Program-made: the position numbers and the translations under genes
DNA from: Bufo bufo
Taxonomy: Eukaryota; Chordata; Amphibia; Anura; Bufonidae
Reading direction: 5' to 3'
DNA: 64,000 bases
NCBI RefSeq assembly: GCF_905171765.1
Contig: NC_053390.1
Coordinates: 138,727,468 to 138,791,467, forward strand
In this document: in pieces, positions 42,610 through 55,900 of the stretch
Layout of the letters: each line of letters starts with the position of its first letter
Position numbering within the stretch: position 1 is the first letter of the stretch
Notes under the pieces: model-generated
What the model was told of the DNA's origin: nothing
Databases searched by the model: none
Seen by the model: the letters and a program-made list of their open reading frames with translations, nothing else

Positions 42610-43611
42610 CTATCTGCCTAATCTTATAAATTTGCCTGTCATCCTGTTTTTTTTTTTTTTTTTATAATTACTAAATTCTATCTTTTTGTTTTTAATGATT
42701 TTGGCCACTTCTGCTGAGTACCACAGTGGTCTCTTCCTTTTTTTGCTTTTACTGACAAGCCTAATGCAATTATCTGCTGCCTTCAATAGTGCCACTTTTA
42801 AGTAGTCCCATTTCTCCTGGACTCCATTGAAACTGTTCCAATCTGATAGGGACTCGTATACCACTAATCTAATTTTAGAAAAGTCCTTTTTTCTAAAATC
42901 TAAAACTTTTGTTTTTGTGTGGTGTGACTCAGTCACTGTACTTATAGTAAACCTCACTGACTGGTGATCACTAGACCCCAAGCTTTCCCCTACAGTAATA
43001 TCAGATACCAAATTCCCATTTGTGAATACTAAATCTAAAATGGCCTCCTTCCGGATTGGCTCCTCAACTACTTGCTGTAGAGATAATCCCAGTAGGGAAT
43101 TTAGAGTATCTGTACTCCTGGCAGAACTAGCTATTTTGGTTTTCAAGTTTACATCAGGAAGATTAAAGTCTCCCATAATGATAACTTCCCCTTTCAATGT
43201 CATTTTAGCTATTTCCTCAACTAGTAGATCATCTAATTCTTTGACTTGGCTAGGTGGTCTATATTTCACACCTACACGAGTTACCTTATGATTATCAAGC
43301 TGCAAGGTAACCCAAACTGACTCTAAATTAGTCTTGCTAACTTGTATTAAATTAGATTTTATGCTATATTTTACATAAAGGGCCACTCCTCCCCCTTTCT
43401 TTCCTTCTCTGTCTTTTCTATATAGAGAGAACCCTGGTTTTGTTATATCCCAGTCATTACTCCCATTAAACCATGTCTCAGTAACAGCCACTAAATCTAT
43501 ATTCTCAAATGCCATTATAGACTCAAGTTCATAGATCTTATTCCCTAAACTGCGAGCATTTGTAGACAAGACTTTCAGCTTGTCATTTCTCAACCTATGT
43601 GCTACTGGCAT
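42610..43611 (-). pseudogene. CR1 ORF2, APE-type endonuclease portion
   Basis: A 333-codon frame from an ATG at 43611 holds an apurinic-endonuclease-like domain. STNARSL, AVTETW, GGGVALYV, IIMGDFN and GSSDHQSV correspond to the usual catalytic and metal-binding blocks. The domain nicks the target site in LINE retrotransposition. The frame continues into the linker before the reverse transcriptase and is lost near 42640-42665. An expanded homopolymer (T17 on the plus strand) encodes a lysine run there, so slippage is a likely cause. Confidence 0.9.
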
Positions 43612-43674
43612 CTTCTGGCATTGTTCCGGGGGGGCAGTCGGACTGCTGGATTATCACTCTTTTGCCCCCCTTTC

Positions 43675-44370
43675 CTACTTTAAATGCTCCTTAACAAATA
43701 CTTTGAACTGTTCACTAAAGACATTCGTTCCCTTGAGAGAAAGATGCAAACCATCTTTCTTGTACAGTTCTTTTCCATTCCAACAAGAGCTAACATGAGA
43801 CACAAAGCCAAACCCTTGGTTCAGACACCATTCACCAAGCCATACATTGAATTCCTTAATGTGCATCTTCCTGTCATGCTGAAGGTTATATACAGGCAAA
43901 ACTGCAGAGAATAAAACAGTTGATGCAACCTTCCGTATATCATTTCCAAGTTTGTGAAAAGCTTCCTTCCCCTTTAAAACATCATTGCAAGCCAGATCAT
44001 TTGTTCCAAGATGGACAATAACATCCACCTCCCTTTCTTGCTTTGCTTGCATAACAATATTAGGGATATGTCGTCTATCCCTGCTAGCGGTAGCCCCAGG
44101 GAGACATCTCACAAAACCATTTTCCTCAAACTTCACACCTCTTATGATAGAATCGACCACCAACAGCTGCTTTCTATCAGTCCTCACCTTATCCTTTTTG
44201 TCTTTGGCTGCAGTCTTGCATACTTTAGGCATGGAAGATGATTGTTCCTCACCCACTGTGCCTGAGCCATCCTCCATGTTGCTATTGCACTCTGAAAGTG
44301 CTGCAAATGAATTATGGAGAGACCCAGACTGTGGGACATGTCTTCTATCAACAACTCTCAGTTGCAACAT
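43675..44370 (-). pseudogene. CR1 ORF1, SGNH-esterase portion
   Basis: It encodes an SGNH-hydrolase-like domain typical of ORF1 in CR1 LINEs. The blocks are LLVVDSIIRG (the GDS-like Ser block), VIVHLGTNDLA (the GxND block) and DGLHLSLKG (the DxxH block). The upstream N-terminal part lies in another frame (about 44358-44536), so a frameshift splits ORF1. The role of the esterase in retrotransposition is not settled; lipid or membrane interaction has been suggested for the family. Confidence 0.85.
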
Positions 44371-44536
44371 TCCCAGCCTGAGTTTGTTAATTTACAAATC
44401 TCAGATTTCAAAAATGCGATTTCCTGCTGCATTATGGAGAGCTGTTTACAGATCAGACAGCATCCAAACCTCCGAAGAGTGGAACCTGAAATAAAAGCAC
44501 AACAATTCCTGCACTGAACCAGGTCTGCCATTTTAA
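44358..44536 (-). pseudogene. CR1 ORF1, N-terminal Cys-rich and coiled-coil part
   Basis: The frame reads MADLVQCRNCCAFISG, then CCLICKQLSIMQQEIAFLKS. It has a CxxC pair followed by another CxxC and a short heptad-like helix, the usual start of CR1 ORF1. It overlaps the esterase frame in a different phase. Confidence 0.75.
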
Positions 44537-44584
44537 AGAGGGGAAAGATTTTAAACAAACAAATCTTACTTTTTTAGATTGTAT

Positions 44585-44945
44585 CCACCTCCAGATTACC
44601 TCCTGAGTATCTCCTGAATATCTCAGATGCACTTGTAATGCAGCAAGCTATAATTAGGTAATCTAATACTATGTTGCTATATATACAGTACACACACTCC
44701 CACAAAGGCTCCTCCCCAACAACAAATTTAACACCTTAATCAACTATGCTCACTTGCAATCAGACAATAGCCAGAACCTGTCTCACAAATTCCTTACCTG
44801 TTTTGAAGCAGTGTCTGAGTATCCACCAAAAACACATCTAAAGTTCTGCTAGAGTGGAAAAGCTCTAAGTTAGTCTAAGTTAGTCTCCTGAATATCTCAG
44901 ATGCAGTTGTAATGCAGCACTTGAGAATGTAGCAAGCTATAATAT
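44585..44945 (-). repeat. CR1 5' UTR tandem monomers, about 274 bp
   Basis: TCTCAGATGCACTTGTAATG at 44621 recurs as TCTCAGATGCAGTTGTAATG at 44895. Both copies continue through GCAGC to AGCAAGCTATAAT. This resembles the repeated promoter monomers known from other LINEs; promoter activity is inferred. Confidence 0.65.
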
Positions 44946-46110
44946 ATAGTATAAATAATCCTATGATCACACTGTTTAAAGTGGGCTAAAAATAAAGTTA
45001 AAAAAGGAAAACAGCTTTTATAACAGAAAAAAATTAATAAAAATTCAAATACTCTATTTTACAAATAAAAATAAATAAACCAAATATGTAAGCAACATTG
45101 GTGTTGCTCCCTCAGAAAATGTGTGAACTATTAAAAATATTTATCACATACACTGAATGCCATAAAGGAAAAAAGTCAAAATGCCTGAACCAACATTATT
45201 TGGTCTCTTCACCTCCCAAAAATGTTTTTTTATAAAAAGTGATCAAAAAGTCATAAACCACAAAATGCTATCAATAAAAGTATAGATTGCCCCATAAAAA
45301 AATAAATTTTCAGACAGCTCCAGAAATATAAAAAAAATCTAATAACAAATATTAGAATATGTTGATGCAAATTTTTTTCCAGTTTTACATTTTTTTTTAA
45401 ATGCATTAAAACAACAAAAACTATATCAATTTGGTATTGCTAATAGCATTGATCCACTGACTAAAGGTTATGTTTTTTTTTTTATTACCCAATGAATAAA
45501 ACCCATGAAACTATAGTAGGATTGTGTTTTTTTATTGTGTTTTTTTTCCCCAAATCCACTCCATTTAGAATTTTTTTCAGCTTCCCATTACATTGTAACA
45601 AATATTAAATGGTGCCATTAGAAAATTCAATTTGCCTCACAAATAATGAGCCCTAATATTGCTGTGTGAGAGAAAAGTAAAAAAGTTATGGCCTTTGGAT
45701 GGCAGGTAGGAAAAAGTGAAAACAAAAAAACTAATATTGGACTGGTCTTAAAAGGATTGCCACTCTAAGGGGATTAGACTGGGAAGTGCAGTGCAGTGGG
45801 TGCCATAGGAGGCCCTGTCTGTCTCTCTATAACCGCTGTTTCCCTCTGAAAGTTCAGAATGGGGAACGTGGTAGAGGGAATGCTGCAGTGCAATGGGGGG
45901 AATAATTAGAACAGTAAGCAATATGAATATCTGAAGGAAAGATGTGAAAAATCAAATAATCTCCATTCCCTTGGACCCTAATCAATACCATGTAGATTGA
46001 TATGGTATTATCAGTAACATGTTGTGTTATTACATCCACAGACACAGTTTTGTCAGCAGTATATCCTGATTTATTAATACAGCATAATACAGTGTCTGTG
46101 AGGTAATAAC
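44946..46110. other. AT-rich intergenic sequence with decayed repeat remnants
   Basis: No gene, RNA or intact element was seen. Phrases such as AAGTGATCAAAAAGTCATA and TATCAATTTGGTATTGC recall the piggyBac-type repeats elsewhere in the window (9880-9910, 27460-27490), so decayed copies are likely. The last 8 bp before hAT copy 3 are GTAATAAC. Confidence 0.5.
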
Positions 46111-46659
46111 TAGGGATGAGCGAACCCGAACTGTATAGTTCGGGTTCGTACCGAATTTTGGGGTGTCCGTGACACGGACCCGAACCCGAACATTTTCGTA
46201 AAAGTCCGGGTTCGGGTTCGGTGTTCGGCGCTTTCTTGGCGCTTTTTGAAAGGCTGCAAAGCAGCCAATCAACAAGCGTCATACTACTTGCCCCAAGAGG
46301 CCATCACAGCCATGCCTACTATTGGCATGGCTGTGATTGGCCAGTGCAGCATGTGACCCAGCCTCTATTTAAGCTGGAGTCACGTAGCGCCGCACGTCAC
46401 TCTGCTATGATCAGTATAGGGAGAGGTTGCAGCTGCGACGTTAGGGCGAGATTAGGCAGATTAACTCCTCCAAAAGACTTCATTCTGTGATCGATCTGCA
46501 GCTGTGGATCATTGAAGTGCTATTATTGACTTGCTCACTTTTTTGAGGCTGCCCAGAGCGTTTTTAGATCACTTTTTTTCTGGGGTGATCGGCGGCCAAT
46601 TTGTGACTTGTGGTGCGCCAGCACAAGCTATCACCAAGTGTATTTAACCATCGATAGTG

Positions 46660-46945
46660 TGGTTATTTTGTGCTATATCCTACATCAGCTGCAGGCTGAG
46701 CCTGTGTCACCGAAGTGCATTTAACCATCAACAGTCTGGTTATTTTTTGGCCATATACTACATCAGCTGCAGGCTGAGCCTGTGTCACCGAAGTGCATTT
46801 AACCATCGACAGTCTGATTATTTTTTGGCCATATACTACATCTGGTGCAGGCTGAGCCTGTGTCACCCAAGTGCATTTAACCATCAACAGTGTGGTTATT
46901 TTTTGGCCATATATTACATCAGGGGCAAGTTGAGCCTGTCATCCA
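46660..46945. repeat. 78-bp tandem repeat, about 4 units (copy 3)
   Basis: The unit seen in copies 1 and 2, in reverse complement (AAGTGCATTTAACCATC and GGCTGAGCCTGTGTCACC), again with four units. Confidence 0.9.
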
Positions 46946-46979
46946 GCGCCTAAAAAATAGACCTGACATTTCTATTCAA

Positions 46980-49900
46980 CCAAATCTGTACTGTTTTAGC
47001 TGGTCAAGTTATTTGTAGTGACCGTAAAAGCACACTTTTTTTTCTGGGTTGAAAAACCATTCCCAAATTTGCCATTCTCAAAATAACTAGTTTCTGGTAT
47101 TTGAGGCCTACTTGAAATCTATCCCCAAAAGAATATCTTACATTGAAGCTAGTGATAGTGTCATTCAGAAAAACCTAAGACACACGCTAGCGTGCAGATA
47201 GAAGTCTGATTCTGTGATTAAACTTATACCTGTCACACAGCGCAAAAAAAAACAGGCCTCACATCTCTATTTAACCAAATCTGTACTGTTTTAGCTGGTC
47301 AAGTTATTTGTAGTGACCGTAAAAGCACACTTTTTTTTCTGGGTTGAAAAACCATTCCCAAATTTGCCATTCTCAAAATAACTAGTTTCTGGTATTTGAG
47401 GCCTACTTGAAATCTATCCCAAAAAGAATATCTTACATTGAAGCTAGTGATAGTGTCATTCAGAAAAACCTAAGACACACGCTAGCGTGCTGATAGAAAT
47501 CTGATTCTGTGATTAAACCTATACCTGTCACACAGCGCAAAAAAAAACAGGCCTCACATCTCTATTTAACCAAATCTGTACTGTTTTAGCTGGTCAAGTT
47601 ATTTGTAGTGACCGTAAAAGCACACTTTTTTTTCTGGGTTGAAAAACAATTCCCAAATTTGCCATTCTCAAAATAACTAGTTTCTAGTATTTGAGGCCTA
47701 CTTGAAATCTATCCCAAAAAGAATATCTTACATTGAAGCTAGTGATAGTGTCATTCAGAAAAACCTAAGACACACGCTAGCGTGCTGATAGAAATCTGAA
47801 TCTGTTATTAAACCTATACCTGTCACACAGCGCAAAAAAAAACAGGTCTCACATCTCTATTTAACCAAATCTGTACTGTTTTAGCTGGTCAAGTTATTTG
47901 TAGTGACCGTAAAAGCACACTTTTTTTATCTGGGTTGAAAAACCATTCCCAAATTTGCCATTCTCAAAATAACTAGTTTCTGGTATTTGAGGCAACTTGA
48001 AATCTATCCCAAAAAGAATATCTTACATTGAAGCTAGTGATAGTGTCATTCAGAAAAACCTAAGACACACGCTAGCATGCTGATAGAAGTCTGATTCTGT
48101 GATTAAACCTATACCTGTCACACAGCGCAAAAAAAAACAGGCCTCACATCTCTATTTAACCAAATCTGTACTGTTTTAGCTGATCAAGTTATTTGTAGTG
48201 ACTGTAAAAGCACACTTTTTTTTCTGGGTTGAAAAACCATTCCCAAATTTGCCATTCTCAAAATAACTAGTTTCTGGTATTTGAGGCCTACTTGAAATCT
48301 ATCCCAAAAAGAATATCTTACATTGAAGCTAGTGATAGTGTCAATCAGAAAAACCTAAGACACACGCTAGCGTGCTGATAGAAATCTGATTCTGTGATTA
48401 AACCTATACCTGTCACACAGCGCAAAAAAAAACAGGCCTCACATCTCTATTTAACCAAATCTGTACTGTTTTCGCTGGTCAAGTTATTTGTAGTGACCGT
48501 AAAAGCACACTTTTTTTTCTGGGTTGAAAAACCATTCCCAAATTTGCCATTCTCAAAATAACTAGTTTCTGGTATTTGAGGCCTACTTGAAATCTATCCC
48601 AAAAAGAATATCTTACATTGAAGCTAGTGATAGTGTCATTCAGAAAAACCTAAGACACACGCTAGCGTGCTGATAGAAATCTGATTCTGTGATTAAACCT
48701 ATACCTGTCACACAGCGCAAAAAAAAACAGGCCTCACATCTCTAATTAACCAAATCTGTACTGTTTTAGCTGGTCAAGTTATTTGTAGTGACCATAAAAG
48801 CACACTTTTTTTTCTGGGTTGAAAAACCATTCCCAAATTTGCCATTCTCAAAATAACTAGTTTCTAGTATTTGAGGCCTAATTGAAATCTATCCCAAAAA
48901 GAATATCTTACATTGAAGCTAGTGATAGTGTCATTCAGAAAAACCTAAGACACACGCTAGCGTGCTGATAGAAATCTGAATCTGTTATTAAACCTATACC
49001 TGTCACACAGCGCAAAAAAAAACAGGTCTCACATCTCTATTTAACCAAATCTGTACTGTTTTAGCTGGTCAAGTTATTTGTAGTGACCGTAAAAGCACAC
49101 TTTTTTATCTGGGTTGAAAAACCATTCCCAAATTTGCCATTCTCAAAATAACTAGTTTCTGGTATTTGAGGCCTACTTGAAATCTATCCCAAAAAGAATA
49201 TCTTACATTGAAGCTAGTGATAGTGTCATTCAGAAAAACCTAAGACACACGCTAGCGTGCTGATAGAAATCTGATTCTGTGATTAAACCTATACCTGTCA
49301 CACAGCGCAAAAAAAACAGACCTCACATCTCTATTTAACCAAATCTGTACTGTTTTAGCTGGTAAAGTTATTTGTAGTGACCGTAAAAGCACACTTTTTA
49401 TTCTGGGTTGAAAAACCATTCCCAAATTTGCCATTCTCAAAATAACTAGTTTCTGGTATTTGAGGCCTACTTGAAATCTATCCCAAAAAGAATATCTTAC
49501 ATTGAAGCTAGTGATAGTGTCATTCAGAAAAACCTAAGACACACGCTAGCATGCTGATAGAAATCTGATTCTGTGATTAAACCTATACCTGTCACACAGC
49601 GCAAAAAAAAAAAACAGGCCTCACATCTCTATTTAACCAAATCTGTACTGTTTTAGCTGATCAAGTTATTTGTAGTGACTGTAAAAGCACACTTTTTTTT
49701 CTGGGTTGAAAAACCATTCCCAAATTTGCCATTCTCAAAATAACTAGTTTCTGGTATTTGAGGCCTACTTGAAATCTATCCCAAAAAGAATATCTTACAT
49801 TGAAGATAGTGATAGTGTCAATCAGAAAAACCTAAGACACACGATAGCGTGCTGATAGAAATCTGATTCTGTGATTAAACCTATACCTGTCACACAGCGC

Positions 49901-52900
49901 AAAAAAAAACAGGCCTCACATCTCTATTTAACCAAATCTGTACTGTTTTAGCTGGTCAAGTTATTTGTAGTGACCGTAAAAGCACACTTTTTTTTTTCTG
50001 GGTTGAAAAACCATTCCCAAATTTGCCATTCTCAAAATAACTAGTTTCTGGTATTTGAGGCCTACTTGAAATCTATCCCAAAAAGAATATCTTACATTGA
50101 AGCTAGTGATAGTGTCATTCAGAAAAACCTAAGACACACGCTAGCGTGCTGATAGAAATCTGATTCTGTGATTAAACCTATACCTGTCACACAGCGCAAA
50201 AAAAAACAGACCTCACATCTCTAATTAACCAAATCTGTACTGTTTTAGCTGGTCAAGTTATTTGTAGTGACCGTAAAAGCACACTTTTTTTTCTGGGTTG
50301 AAAAACCATTCCCAAATTTGCCATTCTCAAAATAACTAGTTTCTGGTATTTGAGGCCTACTTGAAATCTATCCCAAAAAGAATATCTTACATTGAAGTTA
50401 GTGATAGTGTCATTCAGAAAAACCTAAGACACACGCTAGCATGCTGATAGAAATCTGATTCTGTGATTAAACCTATACCTGTCACACAGCGCAAAAAAAA
50501 ACAGGCCTCACATCTCTATTTAACCAAATCTGTACTGTTTTAGCTGGTCAAGTTATGTGTAGTGACCGTAAAAGCACACTTTTTTTTCAGGGTTAAAAAA
50601 CCATTCCCAAATTTGCCATTCTCAAAATAACTAGTTTCTGGTATTTGAGGTCTATTTGAAATCTATCCCAAAAAGAATATCTTAAATTGAAGCTAGTGAT
50701 AGTGTCATTCAGAAAAACCTAAGACACACGCTAGCGTATGATAGAAGTCTGATTCTGTGATTAAACCTATACCTGTCACACAGCGCAAAAAAAAACATTC
50801 CTCACATCTCTATTTAACCAAATCTGTACTGTTTTAGCTAATCAAGTTATTTGTAGTGACCGTAAAAGCACACTTTTTTTTTCTGGGTTGAAAAACCATT
50901 CCCAAATTTGCCATTCTCAAAATAACTAGTTTCTGGTATTTGAGGCCTACTTGAAATCTATCCCAAAAAAAATATCTTACATTGAAGGTACTGATAGTGT
51001 CATTCAGAAAAACCTAAGACACACTCTAGCGTGCTGATAGAAATCTGATTCTGTGATTAAACCTATACCTGTCACACAGCGCAAAAAAAAACAGGCCTCA
51101 CATCTCTATTTAACCAAATCTGTACTGTTTTAGCTGGTCAAGTTATTTGTAGTGACCGTAAAAGCACACTTTTTTTTTCTGGGTTGAAAAACCATTCCCA
51201 AATTTGCCATTCTCAAAATAACTAGTTTCTGGTATTTGAGGCCTACTTGAAATCTATCCCAAAAAGAATATCTTACATTGAAGCTAGTGATAGTGTCATT
51301 CAGAAAAACCTAAGACACACGCTAGCGTGCTGATAGAAATCTGATTCTGTGATTAAACCTATACCTGTCACACAGCGCAAAAAAAAACAGACCTCACATC
51401 TCTAATTAACCAAATCTGTACTGTTTTAGCTGGTCAAGTTATTTGTAGTGACCGTAAAAGCACACTTTTTTTTCTGGGTTGAAAAACCATTCCCAAATTT
51501 GCCATTCTCAAAATAACTAGTTTCTGGTATTTGAGGCCTACTTGAAATCTATCCCAAAAAGAATATCTTACATTGAAGTTAGTGATAGTGTCATTCAGAA
51601 AAACCTAAGACACACGCTAGCGTGCTGATAGAAATCTGATTCTGTGATTAAACCTATACCTGTCACACAGCGCAAAAAAAAACAGGCCTCACATCTCTAT
51701 TTAACCAAATCTGTACTGTTTTAGCTGGTCAAGTTATGTGTAGTGACCGTAAAAGCACACTTTTTTTTCTGGGTTAAAAAACCATTCCCAAATTTGCCAT
51801 TCTCAAAATAACTAGTTTCTGGTATTTGAGGTCTATTTGAAATCTATCCCAAAAAGAATATCTTACATTGAAGCTAGTGATAGTGTCATTCAGAAAAACC
51901 TAAGACACACGCTAGCGTATGATAGAAGTCTGATTCTGTGATTAAACCTATACCTGTCACACAGCGCAAAAAAAAACATTCCTCACATCTCTATTTAACC
52001 AAATCTGTACTGTTTTAGCTAATCAAGTTATTTGTAGTGACCGTAAAAGCACACTTTTTTTTCTGGGTTGAAAAACCATTCCCAAATTTGCCATTCTCAA
52101 AATAACTAGTTTCTGGTATTTGAGGCCTACTTGAAATCTATCCCAAAAAGAATATCTTACATTGAAGCTAGTGATAGTGTCATTCAGAAAAACCTAAGAC
52201 ACACGCTAGCGTGCTGATAAAAGTCTGATTCTGTGATTAAACCTATACCTGTCACACAGCGCAAAAAAAAACAGGCCTCACATCTCTATTTAACCAAATC
52301 TGTACTGTTTTAGCTGGTCAAGTTATTTGTAGTGACCGTAAAAGCACACTTTTTTTTCTGGGTTGAAAAACCATTCCCAAATTTGCCATTCTCATAATAA
52401 CTAGTTTCTGGTATTTGAGGCCTACTTGAAATCTATCCCATAAAGAATATCTTACATTAAGCTAGTGATAGTGTCATTCAGAAAAACCTAAGACACACGC
52501 TAGCGTGCTGATAGAAATCTGATTCTGTGATTAAACCTATACCTGTCACACAGCGCAAAAAAAAACAGGCCTCACATCTCTATTTAACCAAATCTGTACT
52601 GTTTTAGCTGGTCAAGTTATTTGTAGTGACCGTAAAAGCACACTTTTTTTTCTGGGTTGAAAAACCATTCCCAAATTTGCCATTCTCAAAATAACTAGTT
52701 TCTGGTATTTGAGGCCTACTTGAAATCTATCCCAAAAAGAATATCTTACATTGAAGCTAGTGATAGTGTCATTCAGAAAAACCTAAGACACACGCTAGCG
52801 TGCTGATAGAAGTCTGATTCTGTGATTAAACCTATACCTGTCACACAGCGCAAAAAAAAACAGGCCTCACATCTCTATTTAACCAAATCTGTACTGTTTT

Positions 52901-55900
52901 AGCTGGTCAAGTTATTTGTAGTGACTGTAAAAGCACACTTTTTTTTCTGGGTTGAAAAACCATTCCCAAATTTGCCATTCTCAAAATAACTAGTTTCTGG
53001 TATTTGAGGCCTACTTGAAATCTATCCCAAAAAGAATATCTTACATTGAAGCTAGTGATAGTGTCATTCAGAAAAACCTAAGACACACGCTAGCGTGCTG
53101 ATAGAAATCTGATTCTGTGATTAAACCTATACCTGTCACACAGCGCAAAAAAAAACAGGCCTCACATCTCTATTTAACCAAATCTGTACTGTTTTAGCTG
53201 GTCAAGTTATTTGTAGTGACCGTAAAAGCACACTTTTTTTCTGGGTTGAAAAACCATTCCCAAATTTGCCATTCTCAAAATAACTAGTTTCTGGTATTTG
53301 AGGCCTACTTGAAATCTATCCCAAAAAGAATATCTTACATTGAAGCTAGTGATAGTGTCATTCAGAAAAACCTAAGACACACGCTAGCGTGCTGATAGAA
53401 ATCTGATTCTGTGATTAAACCTATACCTGTCACACAGCGCAAAAAAAAACAGGCCTCACATCTCTATTTAACCAAATCTGTACTGTTTTAGCTGGTCAAG
53501 TTATTTGTAGTGACCGTAAAAGCACACTTTTTTTTCTGGGTTGAAAAACCATTCCCAAATTTGCCATTCTCAAAATAACTAGTTTCTGGTATTTGAGGCC
53601 TACTTGAAATCTATCCCAAAAAGAATATCTTACATTGAAGCTAGTGATAGTGTCATTCAGAAAAACCTAAGACACACGCTAGCGTGCTGATAGAAATCTG
53701 ATTCTGTGATTAAACCTATACCTGTCACACAGCGCAAAAAAAAACAGGCCTCACATCTCTAATTAACCAAATCTGTACTGTTTTAGCTGGTCAAGTTATT
53801 TGTAGTGACCGTAAAAGCACACTTTTTTTTCTGGGTTGAAAAACCATTCCCAAATTTGCCATTCTCAAAATAACTAGTTTCTAGTATTTGAGGCCTACTT
53901 GAAATCTATCCCAAAAAGAATATCTTACATTGAAGCTAGTGATAGTGTCATTCAGAAAAACCTAAGACACACGCTAGCGTGCTGATAGAAATCTGAATCT
54001 GTTATTAAACCTATACCTGTCACACAGCGCAAAAAAAAACAGGTCTCACATCTCTATTTAACCAAATCTGTACTGTTTTAGCTGGTCAAGTTATTTGTAG
54101 TGACCGTAAAAGCACACTTTTTTTTCTGGGTTGAAAAACCATTCCCAAATTTGCCATTCTCAAAATAACTAGTTTCTGGTATTTGAGGCCTACTTGAAAT
54201 CTATCCCAAAAAGAATATCTTACATTGAAGCTAGTGATAGTGTCATTCAGAAAAACCTAAGACACACGCTAGCGTGCTGATAGAAATCTGATTCTGTGAT
54301 TAAACCTATACCTGTCACACAGCGCAAAAAAAAACAGACCTCACATCTCTATTTAACCAAATCTGTACTGTTTTAGCTGGTCAAGTTATTTGTAGTGACC
54401 GTAAAAGCACACTTTTTTTCTGGGTTGAAAAACCATTCCCAAATTTGCCATTCTCAAAATAACTAGTTTCTGGTATTTGAGGCCTACTTGAAATCTATCC
54501 CAAAAAGAATATCTTACATTGAAGCTAGTGATAGTGTCATTCAGAAAAACCTAAGACACACGCTAGCATGCTGATAGAAGTCTGATTCTGTGATTAAACC
54601 TATACCTGTCACACAGCGCAAAAAAAAAACAGGCCTCACATCTCTATTTAACCAAATCTGTACTGTTTTAGCTGATCAAGTTATTTGTAGTGACTGTAAA
54701 AGCACACTTTTTTTTCTGGGTTGAAAAACCATTCCCAAATTTGCCATTCTCAAAATAACTAGTTTCTGGTATTTGAGGCCTACTTGAAATCTATCCCAAA
54801 AAGAATATCTTACATTGAAGCTAGTGATAGTGTCATTCAGAAAAACCTAAGACACACGCTAGCGTGCTGATAGAAATCTGATTCTGTGATTAAACCTATA
54901 CCTGTCACACAGCGCAAAAAAAAACAGGCCTCACATCTCTATTTAACCAAATCTGTACTGTTTTAGCTGGTCAAGTTATTTGTAGTGACCGTAAAAGCAC
55001 ACTTTTTTTTTCTGGGTTGAAAAACCATTCCCAAATTTGCCATTCTCAAAATAACTAGTTTCTGGTATTTGAGGCCTACTTGAAATCTATCCCAAAAAGA
55101 ATATCTTACATTGAAGCTAGTGATAGTGTCATTCAGAAAAACCTAAGACACACGCTAGCGTGCTGATAGAAATCTGATTCTGTGATTAAACCTATACCTG
55201 TCACACAGCGCAAAAAAAAACAGACCTCACATCTCTAATTAACCAAATCTGTACTGTTTTAGCTGGTCAAGTTATTTGTAGTGACCGTAAAAGCACACTT
55301 TTTTTTCTGGGTTGAAAAACCATTCCCAAATTTGCCATTCTCAAAATAACTAGTTTCTGGTATTTGAGGCCTACTTGAAATCTATCCCAAAAAGAATATC
55401 TTACATTGAAGCTAGTGATAGTGTCATTCAGAAAAACCTAAGACACACGCTAGCGTGCTGATAGAAATCTGATTCTGTGATTAAACCTATACCTGTCACA
55501 CAGCGCAAAAAAAAACAGGCCTCACATCTCTATTTAACCAAATCTGTACTGTTTTAGCTGGTCAAGTTATGTGTAGTGACCGTAAAAGCACACTTTTTTT
55601 TCTGGGTTAAAAAAACCATTCCCAAATTTGCCATTCTCAAAATAACTAGTTTCTGGTATTTGAGGTCTATTTGAAATCTATCCCAAAAAGAATATCTTAC
55701 ATTGAAGCTAGTGATAGTGTCATTCAGAAAAACCTAAGACACACGCTAGCGTATGATAGAAGTCTGATTCTGTGATTAAACCTATACCTGTCACACAGCG
55801 CAAAAAAAAACATTCCTCACATCTCTATTTAACCAAATCTGTACTGTTTTAGCTAGTCAAGTTATTTGTAGTGACCGTAAAAGCACACTTTTTTTTTCTG

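Larger units (their letters stand above)
40724..44945 (-). mobile_element. CR1-type LINE, near full length, coding regions broken
   Basis: On the minus strand the order is a 5' UTR with tandem monomers (about 44585-44945), ORF1 with an SGNH-esterase domain, ORF2 with APE-type endonuclease and reverse transcriptase, and a 3' end of TTTCTATG octamers (40724-40747). Octamer-repeat 3' ends are diagnostic of CR1-like elements. Frameshifts and stops break both ORFs. No poly(A) tail is present, as expected for CR1. Confidence 0.9.
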
